Shown one piece after another: positions 26,827 to 34,735 of a DNA stretch of 64,000 nucleotides (position 1 is the first letter of the stretch; every line of letters begins with the position of its first letter). The stretch covers positions 1 through 64,000 of the forward strand of contig NZ_BPQP01000019.1 of assembly GCF_022179305.1 (NCBI RefSeq). Reading direction: 5' to 3'. Under the pieces are notes generated by a model. It saw only the letters and a program-made list of their open reading frames with translations, was not told the DNA's origin and did no database searches. Source of the DNA: Methylobacterium iners. Its GTDB lineage: Bacteria; Pseudomonadota; Alphaproteobacteria; Rhizobiales; Beijerinckiaceae. A program made the position numbers and the translations under genes.

Positions 26827-26897
26827 CCGCCTCTCCGTCCACGGCCGGGCGGCCGCGGACCATGAACGCCGTGCCCGCTGGGCGCGTTCCGCGAGGC

Positions 26898-28118
26898 CTA
26901 GGGCAAGGCTTCGGTCATCAGCACGCGCGCGGGCGTGGGAGCGAGCGCAGGCGCGGTCTCGATCGGCGGGCCCGCGAGGCCGGCGGCCAGCGCCGTCACG
27001 CCCTCGTACTGGTTCAGGCGACGGTCGATCATGCCGTCGATCCGGTCCCGGAGCTCGGCCACGGTCAGGCCGCGCCGGCCCTTGCCGGTCTTCTGGGTGA
27101 AGAGGTTGCGGTTGGCCCGCGCCGCCGAGCGGAACGCCTGGGTGGCGACCTCGTCCGGCTTCTCGGCGCTGAGCGTCAGGAAGCGGCCGGCGCTCGCGGT
27201 GCCGAGGAAATGCGCGAGGTAGAGCTCCGAGGTGTCGAGATCCCGGCCGATGCGCCGGGCGATGCGGGCCCGGTCGCGCTTGATCAGCTCGCCCGCCATC
27301 AGGGCGGCGGTGTAGGGGTCACGCCGCAGGCGCAGCACCCGCGTGCGCATCGCCTCGTTGGCGATGGTGATGGCGCCGCCGCGGCCGGTGACGGCCGCAG
27401 CCTCCGCCTCGAGGCCGTAGCGGGCGCCGTGCGCCCGGATCAGCTCCAGCCAGGTGCCGGTGAGGAACTGGAACAGGCCCTCGGCCGAGGAGGTCGCGGC
27501 CTTCGCCTTGGTCGAGAAGCTCGATTCCTTGTCGGCGAGCGCCATCATGTAGACGGGGTCGACCCCGGTCTCCGAGGCGGCGCGCAGGATGGTCTCGACG
27601 ATGTCGCGCGGCACGGTCATGTCGCCGAAGCGCAGGGCGTCGCCGGCCTCGCCGCGGGGCTTAGGGAGAGCGGCGAGGTCCGTCTCGATCAGGGCCAGGG
27701 TGGCGGGCTCCTGCTCGATCAGCGGAACGCCCGCCCAACCGATGCCGGGCTCCGGCTGCGCCTCGAGAGAGGGTGCCTGCGTCTCGGCCGGCTGCATCTG
27801 GGCCTGCCGGGCGAGCGTCTGCGCCGTGAAGGCGCGCTCGTCGATCCGGTCGTGGGCCGAGGCCGCGGGCGCCAGCGCGTTCTGCGGCAGGGTCGAGCCC
27901 AGGACCAGGCCGGCGACGAGCGTCGCGGCGGTGCGGCGGGTGAGCCTGGAGAGAATGCGGCCCTTGGTGCGGCCCTTGGTGCGGCCCTTGGTGCGGCGCT
28001 TGCCCAGCGCGGTCCGCGACGGCCGGGCCGCGGTGTCAGATTCGGTCACGGTCTCGTTAGGCACGAGACGGCTCACGTCGTCGGCGCAGAGCGCCGGCTC
28101 CGGGAAAACCCCCATCAT
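26898..28118 (-). CDS. Lytic transglycosylase (SLT) domain protein
   Basis: 406 residues from the tandem ATG at 28113-28118 (MMGVFPEPALCADD). A basic segment with RTKG repeats precedes a membrane/signal segment (AATLVAGLVLGSTLPQNALAPAASA). The catalytic domain contains GVDPVYMMALADKESSFSTKAKAATSSAEGLFQFLTGTWLELIRAHG, with the catalytic Glu in KESS and the GLFQF motif. It cleaves peptidoglycan glycan strands in the periplasm. A start 35 codons upstream is open but lacks support. It is transcribed divergently from the inositol-phosphate synthase gene. Confidence 0.88.
   Translation of the reverse strand: MMGVFPEPALCADDVSRLVPNETVTESDTAARPSRTALGKRRTKGRTKGRTKGRILSRLTRRTAATLVAGLVLGSTLPQNALAPAASAHDRIDERAFTAQTLARQAQMQPAETQAPSLEAQPEPGIGWAGVPLIEQEPATLALIETDLAALPKPRGEAGDALRFGDMTVPRDIVETILRAASETGVDPVYMMALADKESSFSTKAKAATSSAEGLFQFLTGTWLELIRAHGARYGLEAEAAAVTGRGGAITIANEAMRTRVLRLRRDPYTAALMAGELIKRDRARIARRIGRDLDTSELYLAHFLGTASAGRFLTLSAEKPDEVATQAFRSAARANRNLFTQKTGKGRRGLTVAELRDRIDGMIDRRLNQYEGVTALAAGLAGPPIETAPALAPTPARVLMTEALP
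27961..27996. repeat. 12-bp tandem repeat, three exact copies, inside the SLT gene
   Basis: CCCTTGGTGCGG occurs three times head to tail, encoding the RTKG repeat just before the membrane segment of the transglycosylase. The unit is a multiple of three, so copy-number change alters protein length without a frameshift. Confidence 0.9.
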
Positions 28119-28241
28119 CCATCCTTGTTCGTGCCGCGGCGTTCTCGGGCGCGGCTTCGATCGTTCAGCGGGCGGATGTCTCGCCGCTGGCTGTGACCAG
28201 AATGGGACAGCGCCGTGATCCAACCGTGGCGCCGTTAACAG

Positions 28242-28277
28242 AGGGTTAAGCGCTTCTATTTACGTTATTTTAACCCT
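28242..28277. promoter_or_regulatory. Inverted repeat AGGGTTAA-N20-TTAACCCT in a divergent promoter region
   Basis: Perfect 8-bp arms (28242-28249, 28270-28277) flank an AT-rich 20-bp spacer between the divergent SLT gene and ino1. This is the only AT-rich stretch in the 315-bp intergenic region, so it probably carries promoter elements and possibly an operator. No known regulator motif is recognised. Confidence 0.4.
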
Positions 28278-28433
28278 TCGTTCGGGTGCGGTTCAGGCGA
28301 AGCGCGGCAAAAAGGCGTCCCTGCCGGGCTTGGAACGAAGCCTGGCGCGCCCAGTTAGCAGGGCTACGCGCGGCGGGCTCATCTGAGCCGGGACCAAAAC
28401 CGTCGCGAGCCCAACCAAGGAAGTCCTTTCCCT

Positions 28434-29624
28434 ATGAGCATGCAGTCCGGTCGCCGCGTCGGCGTCGCCTTCGTCGGCATGGGCGGCGCTGTCGCCACCA
28501 CGGCCATCGCCGGCATCGAGATGATCAAAACCGGGTCGAACCGCCTCGACGGCCTGCCCCTGGCCGGCCTCTCCGTCGCCGGCATGGCGGATTACAAGGA
28601 CCTCGTCTTCGGGGGCTGGGACCTCAACGACGACGACCTCGCCCAGGCGGCGGCGGGCCACGGCGTGCTCACCCGTCAGGACATCGAGAACGGCGCCCAG
28701 GTCCTGAAGGGCATCAAGCCCTGGCCGGCCGTCGGCAGCGCCAAGTTCTGCAAGAACATCGAGGGCGGCAACCGCATCGTGGCGGCCGACCACCGTGAGG
28801 CGGTCTCGGTCATAGCCAATGACCTGCGCCGCTTCCGCATCGAGAGCGACCTCGACGAGGTCGTGGTCGTCAACCTCGCCTCGACCGAGCGCTGGCCCGA
28901 CCTCTCCGCCCCGGTGCTCAACTCCTCGGCCGCCTTCGAGAAGGGTCTCGACGCCAGCGACGAGTCGATCAGCCCGGCGATGCTCTACGCCTACGCGGCG
29001 ATCAAGAGCGGCGTGCCCTACGCGAACTTCACGCCGAGCTTCGCGGCCGACGTGCCCGCGCTCCTCGAGCTCGCCCGCGAGCTCAACGTGCCGGTGGCCG
29101 GCAAGGACGGCAAGACCGGCCAGACCATGATGAAGACGGTGCTGGCGCCGGCGCTCAAGGCCCGCGCGCTCCACGTCGACGGCTGGTTCTCGACCAACAT
29201 CCTGGGCAACCGCGACGGGCTCGCCCTCAACGACAAGGACTCGCTGCAGTCCAAGCTCAACACTAAGGGCACGGTGCTCGACTCGATCCTCGGCTACCCC
29301 GTCGAGGACCACCTCGTGCACATCCACTATTACCGCCCCCGCGGCGACGACAAGGAAGCCTGGGACAACATCGACGTCACTGGCTTCCTCGGACAGCGCA
29401 TGCAGATCAAGGTCAACTTCCTCTGCAAGGACTCCATCCTGGCCGCGCCGCTCGTCATCGAGATCGCCCGCGTCCTCGACCTCGCCAAGAAGCGCGGCGA
29501 CGGCGGCGTGCAGGAGCAGCTCTCCACCTTCTTCAAGGCCCCGATGGTCAAGAACGGCCACGGCCCGGAGCACGCCTTCGGCAAGCAGGAGACGATGCTG
29601 CTCGACTGGCTCGGCGTGAACTGA
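28434..29624 (+). CDS. ino1: myo-Inositol-1-phosphate synthase
   Basis: 396 residues. It converts glucose-6-phosphate to 1L-myo-inositol-1-phosphate using NAD. The Rossmann motif RVGVAFVGMGGAVATTAIAGIEMI opens the protein. Later VVVNLASTERWPD, SGVPYANFTPSFAADVPALLELA, VPVAGKDGKTGQTMMKTVLAP and GWFSTNILGNRDGLAL are the active-site signatures of Ino1 (KDGKTGQT holds the catalytic Lys). Soluble inositol is rare in alphaproteobacteria. Its downstream neighbours include GT4, PIG-L, Gfo/Idh/MocA and TIM-barrel genes that suit inositol-derived products. Confidence 0.96.
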   Translation: MSMQSGRRVGVAFVGMGGAVATTAIAGIEMIKTGSNRLDGLPLAGLSVAGMADYKDLVFGGWDLNDDDLAQAAAGHGVLTRQDIENGAQVLKGIKPWPAVGSAKFCKNIEGGNRIVAADHREAVSVIANDLRRFRIESDLDEVVVVNLASTERWPDLSAPVLNSSAAFEKGLDASDESISPAMLYAYAAIKSGVPYANFTPSFAADVPALLELARELNVPVAGKDGKTGQTMMKTVLAPALKARALHVDGWFSTNILGNRDGLALNDKDSLQSKLNTKGTVLDSILGYPVEDHLVHIHYYRPRGDDKEAWDNIDVTGFLGQRMQIKVNFLCKDSILAAPLVIEIARVLDLAKKRGDGGVQEQLSTFFKAPMVKNGHGPEHAFGKQETMLLDWLGVN

Positions 29625-29677
29625 AGCCGGTCTCGTCCGGGTGGCTACGTCCCTCCCACGTGCATCGTCGCGCACGG

Positions 29678-29796
29678 GGAGCGCGACGGGCTCCCTCTCC
29701 CAGGGGGAGAGGGTTGGGGTGAGGGGAGTAGATTCTCCGGAGAGGGCACGCCCCTCACCCTGTCCCTCTCCCCCTAGGAGAGGGAACCCGCGCTCC
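29678..29796. repeat. Dispersed intergenic palindromic repeat (CCCTCTCC family)
   Basis: Long imperfect inverted repeat. The left arm begins GGAGCGCG at 29678 and runs through CTCCCTCTCC; the right arm runs through GGAGAGGGAACCCGCGCTCC to 29796. An inner pair GGGGTGAGGGG / CCCCTCACCC closes the stem. A partial copy of the right arm recurs at 43635-43678. It fills most of the 198-bp gap between ino1 and the HD-domain gene. It could act as a transcript-stabilising or attenuating hairpin. Confidence 0.8.
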
Positions 29797-29822
29797 GCTC
29801 GACGAAAGTCCAGGGTGATCCC

Positions 29823-30728
29823 GTGATATCGCCTGCTGCCCCTCTTGAACTGCGCGAGCTCCTCGTCGAGCTGAACGACCTCAAGCGCGTCCGGTCCGCC
29901 GGCCGTGCCGGCTCCATCGCTGAGCGGCTGTTCGCGCAAGGGTGGGCGGCGCTCACCGGCGGTAGCCCGGCCGAGGAGGTCGCCCTCGAGATCACCGCCA
30001 AGGCGCTGGCTGCCGCGCGCCTCTGCGACCTCGACGACGCCTTCCTCGGCGCGGCCGGACTCTCCGACGAGGCGGTGGGCGACGTGCTCGTCGCCGGTTT
30101 CGACGCGGTGGCGTCCCATATCGATTCCACCCTGGCCGACCGGCTGCGCGACCGCCTGCGGCACCGCCGGTCCCTGCCCGCCGGGCCGCTGCCGGGCTTC
30201 GTCGCCGCGCTGGCCCAGCAGCCGCGTGCCGGCGTCACCTGTCCGGGCCGGGCCCGCATCCTGCTCGAGCCGCCGGAGAACCACGCCGAGCACTGCCTCA
30301 TGGTCGCCGTCTACGGCGTGGCCCTGAGCCCGTTCTACCGCGCCGATCCGACCCTCGTCTTCGTCGCGGCCATGAGCCACCATTTCCACAACGCCGCGAT
30401 GCCGGATGCCGGCTTCACGGGCGAGATGCTGCTCGGGAACCATCTCGGGCCCATGATGGAGCGCACCACGCAATGGGCGCTGGGCGAGCTCGACCCGGAC
30501 CTGCGCGTGACGGTCGAGCGGGCCCGCGCCGTGCTGCCGGACGACGCCACGGCCGAGGGCCGCGCCTTCCACGCCGCGGACGCCATCGACCGCGTCCTCC
30601 AGATCGCCCAGCACCTGCGCGCGGCCTCGCTGACCATGGCGACGGTGCTCGACGACATGGAACTTGTGCATGCCGGGCCGGTAAAGGGATTTCACGATCG
30701 GGTGCTGACGGATATGCGCATCCCGTGA
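29823..30728 (+). CDS. HD-domain-like protein of the inositol cluster
   Basis: 301 residues starting with GTG. A helical N-terminal half is followed by an HD-like fold: PPENHAEHCLMVAVYGVAL (His-154/157), then VAAMSHHFHNAAMPDAG (His-186/187/189) where the canonical His-Asp would lie, and FHAADAIDRVLQIAQHL (Asp-253/256). The HD doublet is HH, so the metal site differs from ordinary HD phosphohydrolases. HD folds also include the di-iron oxygenases MIOX and PhnZ. Lying directly after ino1, it could be a phosphatase or oxygenase acting on an inositol phosphate, but that is inference. It ends 16 bp before the methyltransferase gene. Confidence 0.75.
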   Translation: MISPAAPLELRELLVELNDLKRVRSAGRAGSIAERLFAQGWAALTGGSPAEEVALEITAKALAAARLCDLDDAFLGAAGLSDEAVGDVLVAGFDAVASHIDSTLADRLRDRLRHRRSLPAGPLPGFVAALAQQPRAGVTCPGRARILLEPPENHAEHCLMVAVYGVALSPFYRADPTLVFVAAMSHHFHNAAMPDAGFTGEMLLGNHLGPMMERTTQWALGELDPDLRVTVERARAVLPDDATAEGRAFHAADAIDRVLQIAQHLRAASLTMATVLDDMELVHAGPVKGFHDRVLTDMRIP

Positions 30729-30744
30729 AAGCCCGACGCGAGGG

Positions 30745-31932
30745 ATGTCCCTCATGATCCCGTTCGCCCTGGAATCGCCCGAGACGGGCAACGCCCTGAA
30801 TCCGGACACCGCGCATTCCCTTCGCGACGCGAAGACGGGCGCGCGCTGGCCCGTGATCGACGGCATCCCCTACCTGCGCACGAACCGCGGGGATCTCGTC
30901 GCGCAGACGCTTCGACTGCTCGACGACGACAAGCCCGACCTCGCCCTCGAAGGGCTGCTCGCCGACCAGGACGATTGGTGGACCGGCCCGCCGGCCGACC
31001 CGATCGACCTGCACCGCCTCGTGAAGGACCGGGATACCGCCACGCTGAGGGACGCCGTGGCGCTGCTCGGCTGGGGCCGGGTCGGCGACTACTTCCTGCA
31101 TCGCTGGACCGATCCGACCTTCCTCGCCGGCCTCACGCTGCTCGAGGCGCATTGGAACGACCCGGCCTGCGTCTTCGAGTTCGCCTGCGGCATCGGACAT
31201 TACCTCGGCGCCTTCGCCGGGCGCGGCGCCAAGGTCGCCGGCGCCGACGTGGTCTTCGCCAAGCTCTGGGTGGCCCGGCACTGGGTCGTGGGCGGAAAGG
31301 CGCAGCTCGTCTGCTTCGACGCCGCCTCGCCGCATTGGCCCGTCGTCGGATCGCCGGTCGACCTCGTCGTGTGCAACGACGCCTTCTACTTCCTCGACGA
31401 CAAGCCCGGCCTCCTCGAATGCCTGCGCCGCACGGCCGGCGACGACGGCTGGCTGGCGCTGAGCCACATCCACAATGCCGAGCGCCCCGGCTTCTCGGCC
31501 GGCCGCGCGGTCTCGGCGGAGGAGATCGAGGAGCTGTTTCCCGACGGGCTCGTCTACGACGACGACGAGCTCACCCGCGCCCTCGTCGAGTGCCGGGCCC
31601 CGGGCCCGCGGGCGCCGGCGGAGCTTCGGCGATGCGAGGCCTTCTCCATCGTGTGCGGCGCCGGCATGCGGCCCGCGCCCCGCATCGTCGCGGACGGCAT
31701 CACCCTGCCGCGCGAGGGGGCGCTCCTGCGCCTCAATCCCCTCTACGTCCCGCAGGGAAGCGGCTACGCCATCGCCTGGCCCTCCGAGCGCTACGAGGCG
31801 GAATATGCGGGCCGGGCCACCTATCCGGTCCGCTCGCCCGGGCCCGAACGGCTCGACTGGGTCGGCCTCGACTCGGCCGACGCCGCCCGCGTCCGCCGCC
31901 GCGAATTCGTCGACCTGCCGGAGCGCTGGTGA
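30745..31932 (+). CDS. SAM-dependent methyltransferase-like protein
   Basis: 395 residues. A short N-terminal Trm112-like segment (LRDAKTGARWPVIDGIPYLR) precedes a class I methyltransferase core. CVFEFACGIGHYLGAFAGRGAKVAGADVVFAKLWVARHW holds motif I (E/DxxCGxG) and the acidic post-I residue. VDLVVCNDAFYFLDDKPGLLECLRRTAGDDGWLALSHIHN holds motifs IV-VI. The last 100 residues are an unassigned C-terminal domain. It starts 16 bp after the HD gene and its stop overlaps the next start (TGATG at 31930-31934). Acceptor unknown. Confidence 0.85.
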   Translation: MSLMIPFALESPETGNALNPDTAHSLRDAKTGARWPVIDGIPYLRTNRGDLVAQTLRLLDDDKPDLALEGLLADQDDWWTGPPADPIDLHRLVKDRDTATLRDAVALLGWGRVGDYFLHRWTDPTFLAGLTLLEAHWNDPACVFEFACGIGHYLGAFAGRGAKVAGADVVFAKLWVARHWVVGGKAQLVCFDAASPHWPVVGSPVDLVVCNDAFYFLDDKPGLLECLRRTAGDDGWLALSHIHNAERPGFSAGRAVSAEEIEELFPDGLVYDDDELTRALVECRAPGPRAPAELRRCEAFSIVCGAGMRPAPRIVADGITLPREGALLRLNPLYVPQGSGYAIAWPSERYEAEYAGRATYPVRSPGPERLDWVGLDSADAARVRRREFVDLPERW

Positions 31933-32936
31933 TGGGCGATGCCGTCGGCTGGGGGATCGTCGGCTTCGGCTGGGTCGCCCGGGACTACATGGCGCCGGGC
32001 ATCCGGGAGGCCGGGCACCGGCTCGTGGCGGTCTGCGATGCGAGCGAGACCTCGCGCGGCGCGGCGGAGGATGCCGGCGCCCGCGCCTATGCGACCCTGC
32101 CGGAGCTGATCGCCGACCCTGAGGTCGAGGCCGTCTACGTCGCGACGCCCAACCACGTCCATCGCGAGGCCGTCGAGGCGCTCGCCGCCGCCGGCAAGGC
32201 GGTGCTCTGCGAGAAGCCGATGGCGGCCGGCCTCGCCGATGCCGAGGCGATGGCGGAAGCCGTGAGCCGCAGCGGCATCCTCTACGGCACGGCCTTCGAC
32301 CAGCGCCATCATCCCGGCCATCGGGTCATGCGGGCAATGGTTCGCGAGGGCCGCCTCGGCACCCTGACCGCGATCCGGATCGTCTATGCCTGCTGGCTCG
32401 ACCGGGGTTGGACGTCGCTGAAGGGGGAGGACAACTGGCGCATCGACCCGGCCAAGGCCGGCGGCGGCGCGCTGATGGACCTCGCCCCCCACGGCATCGA
32501 CCTGATCGACTTTTTAGCCGGCGAACCGATCGCCGAGATCGCTGCGCTGACGCAGGCCCGCGCCCAGGATTACGCCGTCGACGACGGCGCCCTCCTGATC
32601 GGCCGCACGGAAGCCGGCGTGCTGGCGAGCCTGCACGTGGCCTACAATTGCCCGGACGTGCTGCCGCGCCGACGGCTCGAACTCGTCGGCACCGGCGGTA
32701 TGCTCGTGGCCGTCGACACGATGGGCCAGGTCTCGGGCGGCTCCCTGACGTTCACCGACGGTACAAGCGGCGCGTCGGAAGAGATCGCCTTCGATGCGCA
32801 GGCCTCGCCCTTCACCGAGCAGGTCCGCGCCTTCGGCTCGGCCCTGCGCCGGCCGGAGGAGCGGGCGGCCTACTCGGCCGAGCGGGACCTTCACACGATG
32901 CGCCTCCTGGCGGCGGCGTACGGGAGTGGCGCCTGA
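31932..32936 (+). CDS. Cytosolic Gfo/Idh/MocA family oxidoreductase
   Basis: 334 residues starting MGDAVGWGIVGFGWVARDYMAPGIREAG (NAD(P)-binding GxGxxA-type Rossmann). EVEAVYVATPNHVHREAVEALAAAGKAVLCEKPMAA gives the EKP catalytic motif and GGGALMDLAPHGIDLIDFLAGEP the substrate-binding motif (Asp and His). The family includes inositol 2-dehydrogenases. Position in an ino1-led cluster makes an inositol or inositol-glycoside dehydrogenase plausible. It shares one base with the upstream methyltransferase stop, so translation is coupled. It lacks a Tat signal, unlike the paralogue at 16.9-18.2 kb. Confidence 0.92.
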   Translation: MGDAVGWGIVGFGWVARDYMAPGIREAGHRLVAVCDASETSRGAAEDAGARAYATLPELIADPEVEAVYVATPNHVHREAVEALAAAGKAVLCEKPMAAGLADAEAMAEAVSRSGILYGTAFDQRHHPGHRVMRAMVREGRLGTLTAIRIVYACWLDRGWTSLKGEDNWRIDPAKAGGGALMDLAPHGIDLIDFLAGEPIAEIAALTQARAQDYAVDDGALLIGRTEAGVLASLHVAYNCPDVLPRRRLELVGTGGMLVAVDTMGQVSGGSLTFTDGTSGASEEIAFDAQASPFTEQVRAFGSALRRPEERAAYSAERDLHTMRLLAAAYGSGA

Positions 32937-32964
32937 TTCAAGAACGAGCGGAAGTGAGCCAGAC

Positions 32965-34551
32965 GTGAGTGAACACGACCAGGACGGCAGGGCCCGCGAC
33001 GCGCGCATCGCTGCGCCGCGTCCCTACCGCTACGGCGCCCCGCGCCGGATCGAGGGCCTGCCCGCAGGCCTGCCCGAGCCCGTACGCGCCTATCTCGACG
33101 TGCTGCCGCCGGGCCGGGTCGTCGGCTTTCCCCTGGCGCCCCTCGACCGCACCGGCGTTCCGGTCTGGTTCGTGTCGCTCTTCCTCGACGATCCCTTCTT
33201 CGTGGGCGCGATGCCGAGCGGCATCGGCTACGGCGCCACCGACGACGAGGCGCTGATCGGGGCCGTGGCCGAGATCGCCGAGAACTTGATGCCCTCGCTC
33301 GCGGTGATGCCGCGCAAGAAGGAGCGCGGCTCGTACGACGATCTTGTTCGTGTCTTCGGCGCGGGCGCGGTCGCCGACCCGCTGACCCTCTGTCTGCCGG
33401 CCGGCAGCCCGGTCGGCCGCGGCACGACCCTCGAATGGACGCCGACGATCCGCGCCCGGACGGGCGAGACGGTGCTGATGCCGCTGGACATCGCGGCGAC
33501 CGACTATTTCGAGCTCTCGGAGGGCTACAAGCCCTTCACGAACCTCATCACCAACGGCCTCGGCGCCGGGCCGGACGTCGAGTTCGCGCTGGGCCACGGC
33601 CTCCTCGAACTCCTGCAGCGGGACGGCAACGGCCTCCTGTTCCGGGCCCTCGACCAGGGCGTGATGCTCGACCTCGACGGGATCGGCCCCGAGAACCGCG
33701 CCATGCTCGACCGGCTTCAGGCCCTCGGCATCCGGGCGCTGCCGAAATTCGCCACCGACCAGTTCGGCCTGACCAACATCTACGTGGTCGGCTACGACCG
33801 GAACCCCGCCGACGCGCCGGCCCCGATCGCGCTCTCCGCCTGCGGCGAGGCCTGCGACCCGGATCGCGAGCGGGCGCTGCGCAAGGCGCTCCTCGAGTTC
33901 CAGGCGGCCCGCGTGCGCAAGGCCTTCGGCCACGGCCCCCTGAGCTTCGCCGAGCGCGTGACGCCGCCCGGCTATGTCCGCGCCTTCATCGAGAAGGCTC
34001 TGCCGAGCCTCGACCTCGAGGAGAGCCGGGCCCTCAAGGCCATGCTCGAATGGATCGTGCTGCCGCCGGAGGGCCTGCACGACGTCTTGAAGGACACGGT
34101 CTATTCGGAACGCAGCACCAAGGCCTTCTCGGAGCTGCCCACGACGCCGGCCGCGGATGGCCACGCGCGCGGCCGCATCGCCCGCGAACGCCTGGACGAG
34201 GCCGGGTTCGACGTCCTCTACGTCGATTGCAGCCCGCCCGGCAGCGGCATAGGCGTGGTGAAGGCGATCGTGCCGGGGCTCGAGGTCGAGACCATGAGCT
34301 ACCACCGCATCGGCGAGCGCAACGCGCGCAAGCTCGTGGAGCGCGACCACCCGCTGATCCGCTTCGGGCAGGAGAGCGACAGCCTGCGCCCGGTGCGCCT
34401 GACGCCCGAGGCGATCGAGCGGTTCCGCGGCCAGCCGCTCTTCGACACCGCCCTCGCCGACCGGATCGTCGGCTCGCACTACCCGCTCTACCGCGAGCCG
34501 GAATCGCACCACGCGCCCTTCCGCCTGGAGCAGCAGGGACGGGCGGCGTGA
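32965..34551 (+). CDS. YcaO family ATP-dependent enzyme
   Basis: 528 residues from a GTG at 32965, 28 bp after the oxidoreductase. YcaO features are SGIGYGATDDEALIGAVAEIAEN (85-107, the ATP/Mg-binding Ser-Gly-x-Gly and Glu helix), NGLGAGPDVEFALGHGLLELLQRDG, IYVVGYDRNP, SACGEACDPDRERALRKALLEFQAARVR and GIGVVKAIVPGLEVETM. YcaO enzymes phosphorylate amide oxygens with ATP to drive azoline, thioamide or amidine formation in peptides; a few act on other substrates. No TfuA, dehydrogenase, E1-like or precursor-peptide gene is adjacent. Its role in an inositol/sugar cluster is therefore unusual. Identification of the fold is confident; the reaction is unknown. Confidence 0.88.
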   Translation: MSEHDQDGRARDARIAAPRPYRYGAPRRIEGLPAGLPEPVRAYLDVLPPGRVVGFPLAPLDRTGVPVWFVSLFLDDPFFVGAMPSGIGYGATDDEALIGAVAEIAENLMPSLAVMPRKKERGSYDDLVRVFGAGAVADPLTLCLPAGSPVGRGTTLEWTPTIRARTGETVLMPLDIAATDYFELSEGYKPFTNLITNGLGAGPDVEFALGHGLLELLQRDGNGLLFRALDQGVMLDLDGIGPENRAMLDRLQALGIRALPKFATDQFGLTNIYVVGYDRNPADAPAPIALSACGEACDPDRERALRKALLEFQAARVRKAFGHGPLSFAERVTPPGYVRAFIEKALPSLDLEESRALKAMLEWIVLPPEGLHDVLKDTVYSERSTKAFSELPTTPAADGHARGRIARERLDEAGFDVLYVDCSPPGSGIGVVKAIVPGLEVETMSYHRIGERNARKLVERDHPLIRFGQESDSLRPVRLTPEAIERFRGQPLFDTALADRIVGSHYPLYREPESHHAPFRLEQQGRAA

Positions 34552-34595
34552 GGTTTTTTTCCGTTCGCCAGAAGCATCTGCGTAGCGCCCTCCTC

Positions 34596-34709
34596 TGTCA
34601 TTCCGGGGCGCCGCAGGCGAGCCCGGAACCCAGAACCATAGGTCGGTCTTCAGCTTGCCGCGTCAGCGGTTCTGGGTTCCGGGCTCTGCTTCGCAGCCCC
34701 GGAATGACA
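34596..34709. repeat. Dispersed intergenic palindromic repeat (TGTCATTCC family), copy 1
   Basis: 114-bp inverted repeat with ends TGTCATTCCGGGG and CCCCGGAATGACA and inner arms CCCGGAACCCAGAA / TCTGGGTTCCGGG. A second copy at 43460-43572 is recognisable in the opposite orientation, with the same arms and a related asymmetric centre. It lies between the YcaO and TIM-barrel genes of the inositol cluster. Confidence 0.85.
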
Positions 34710-34735
34710 AGGTTGAGCCCGGTCAGGAGCCATCC

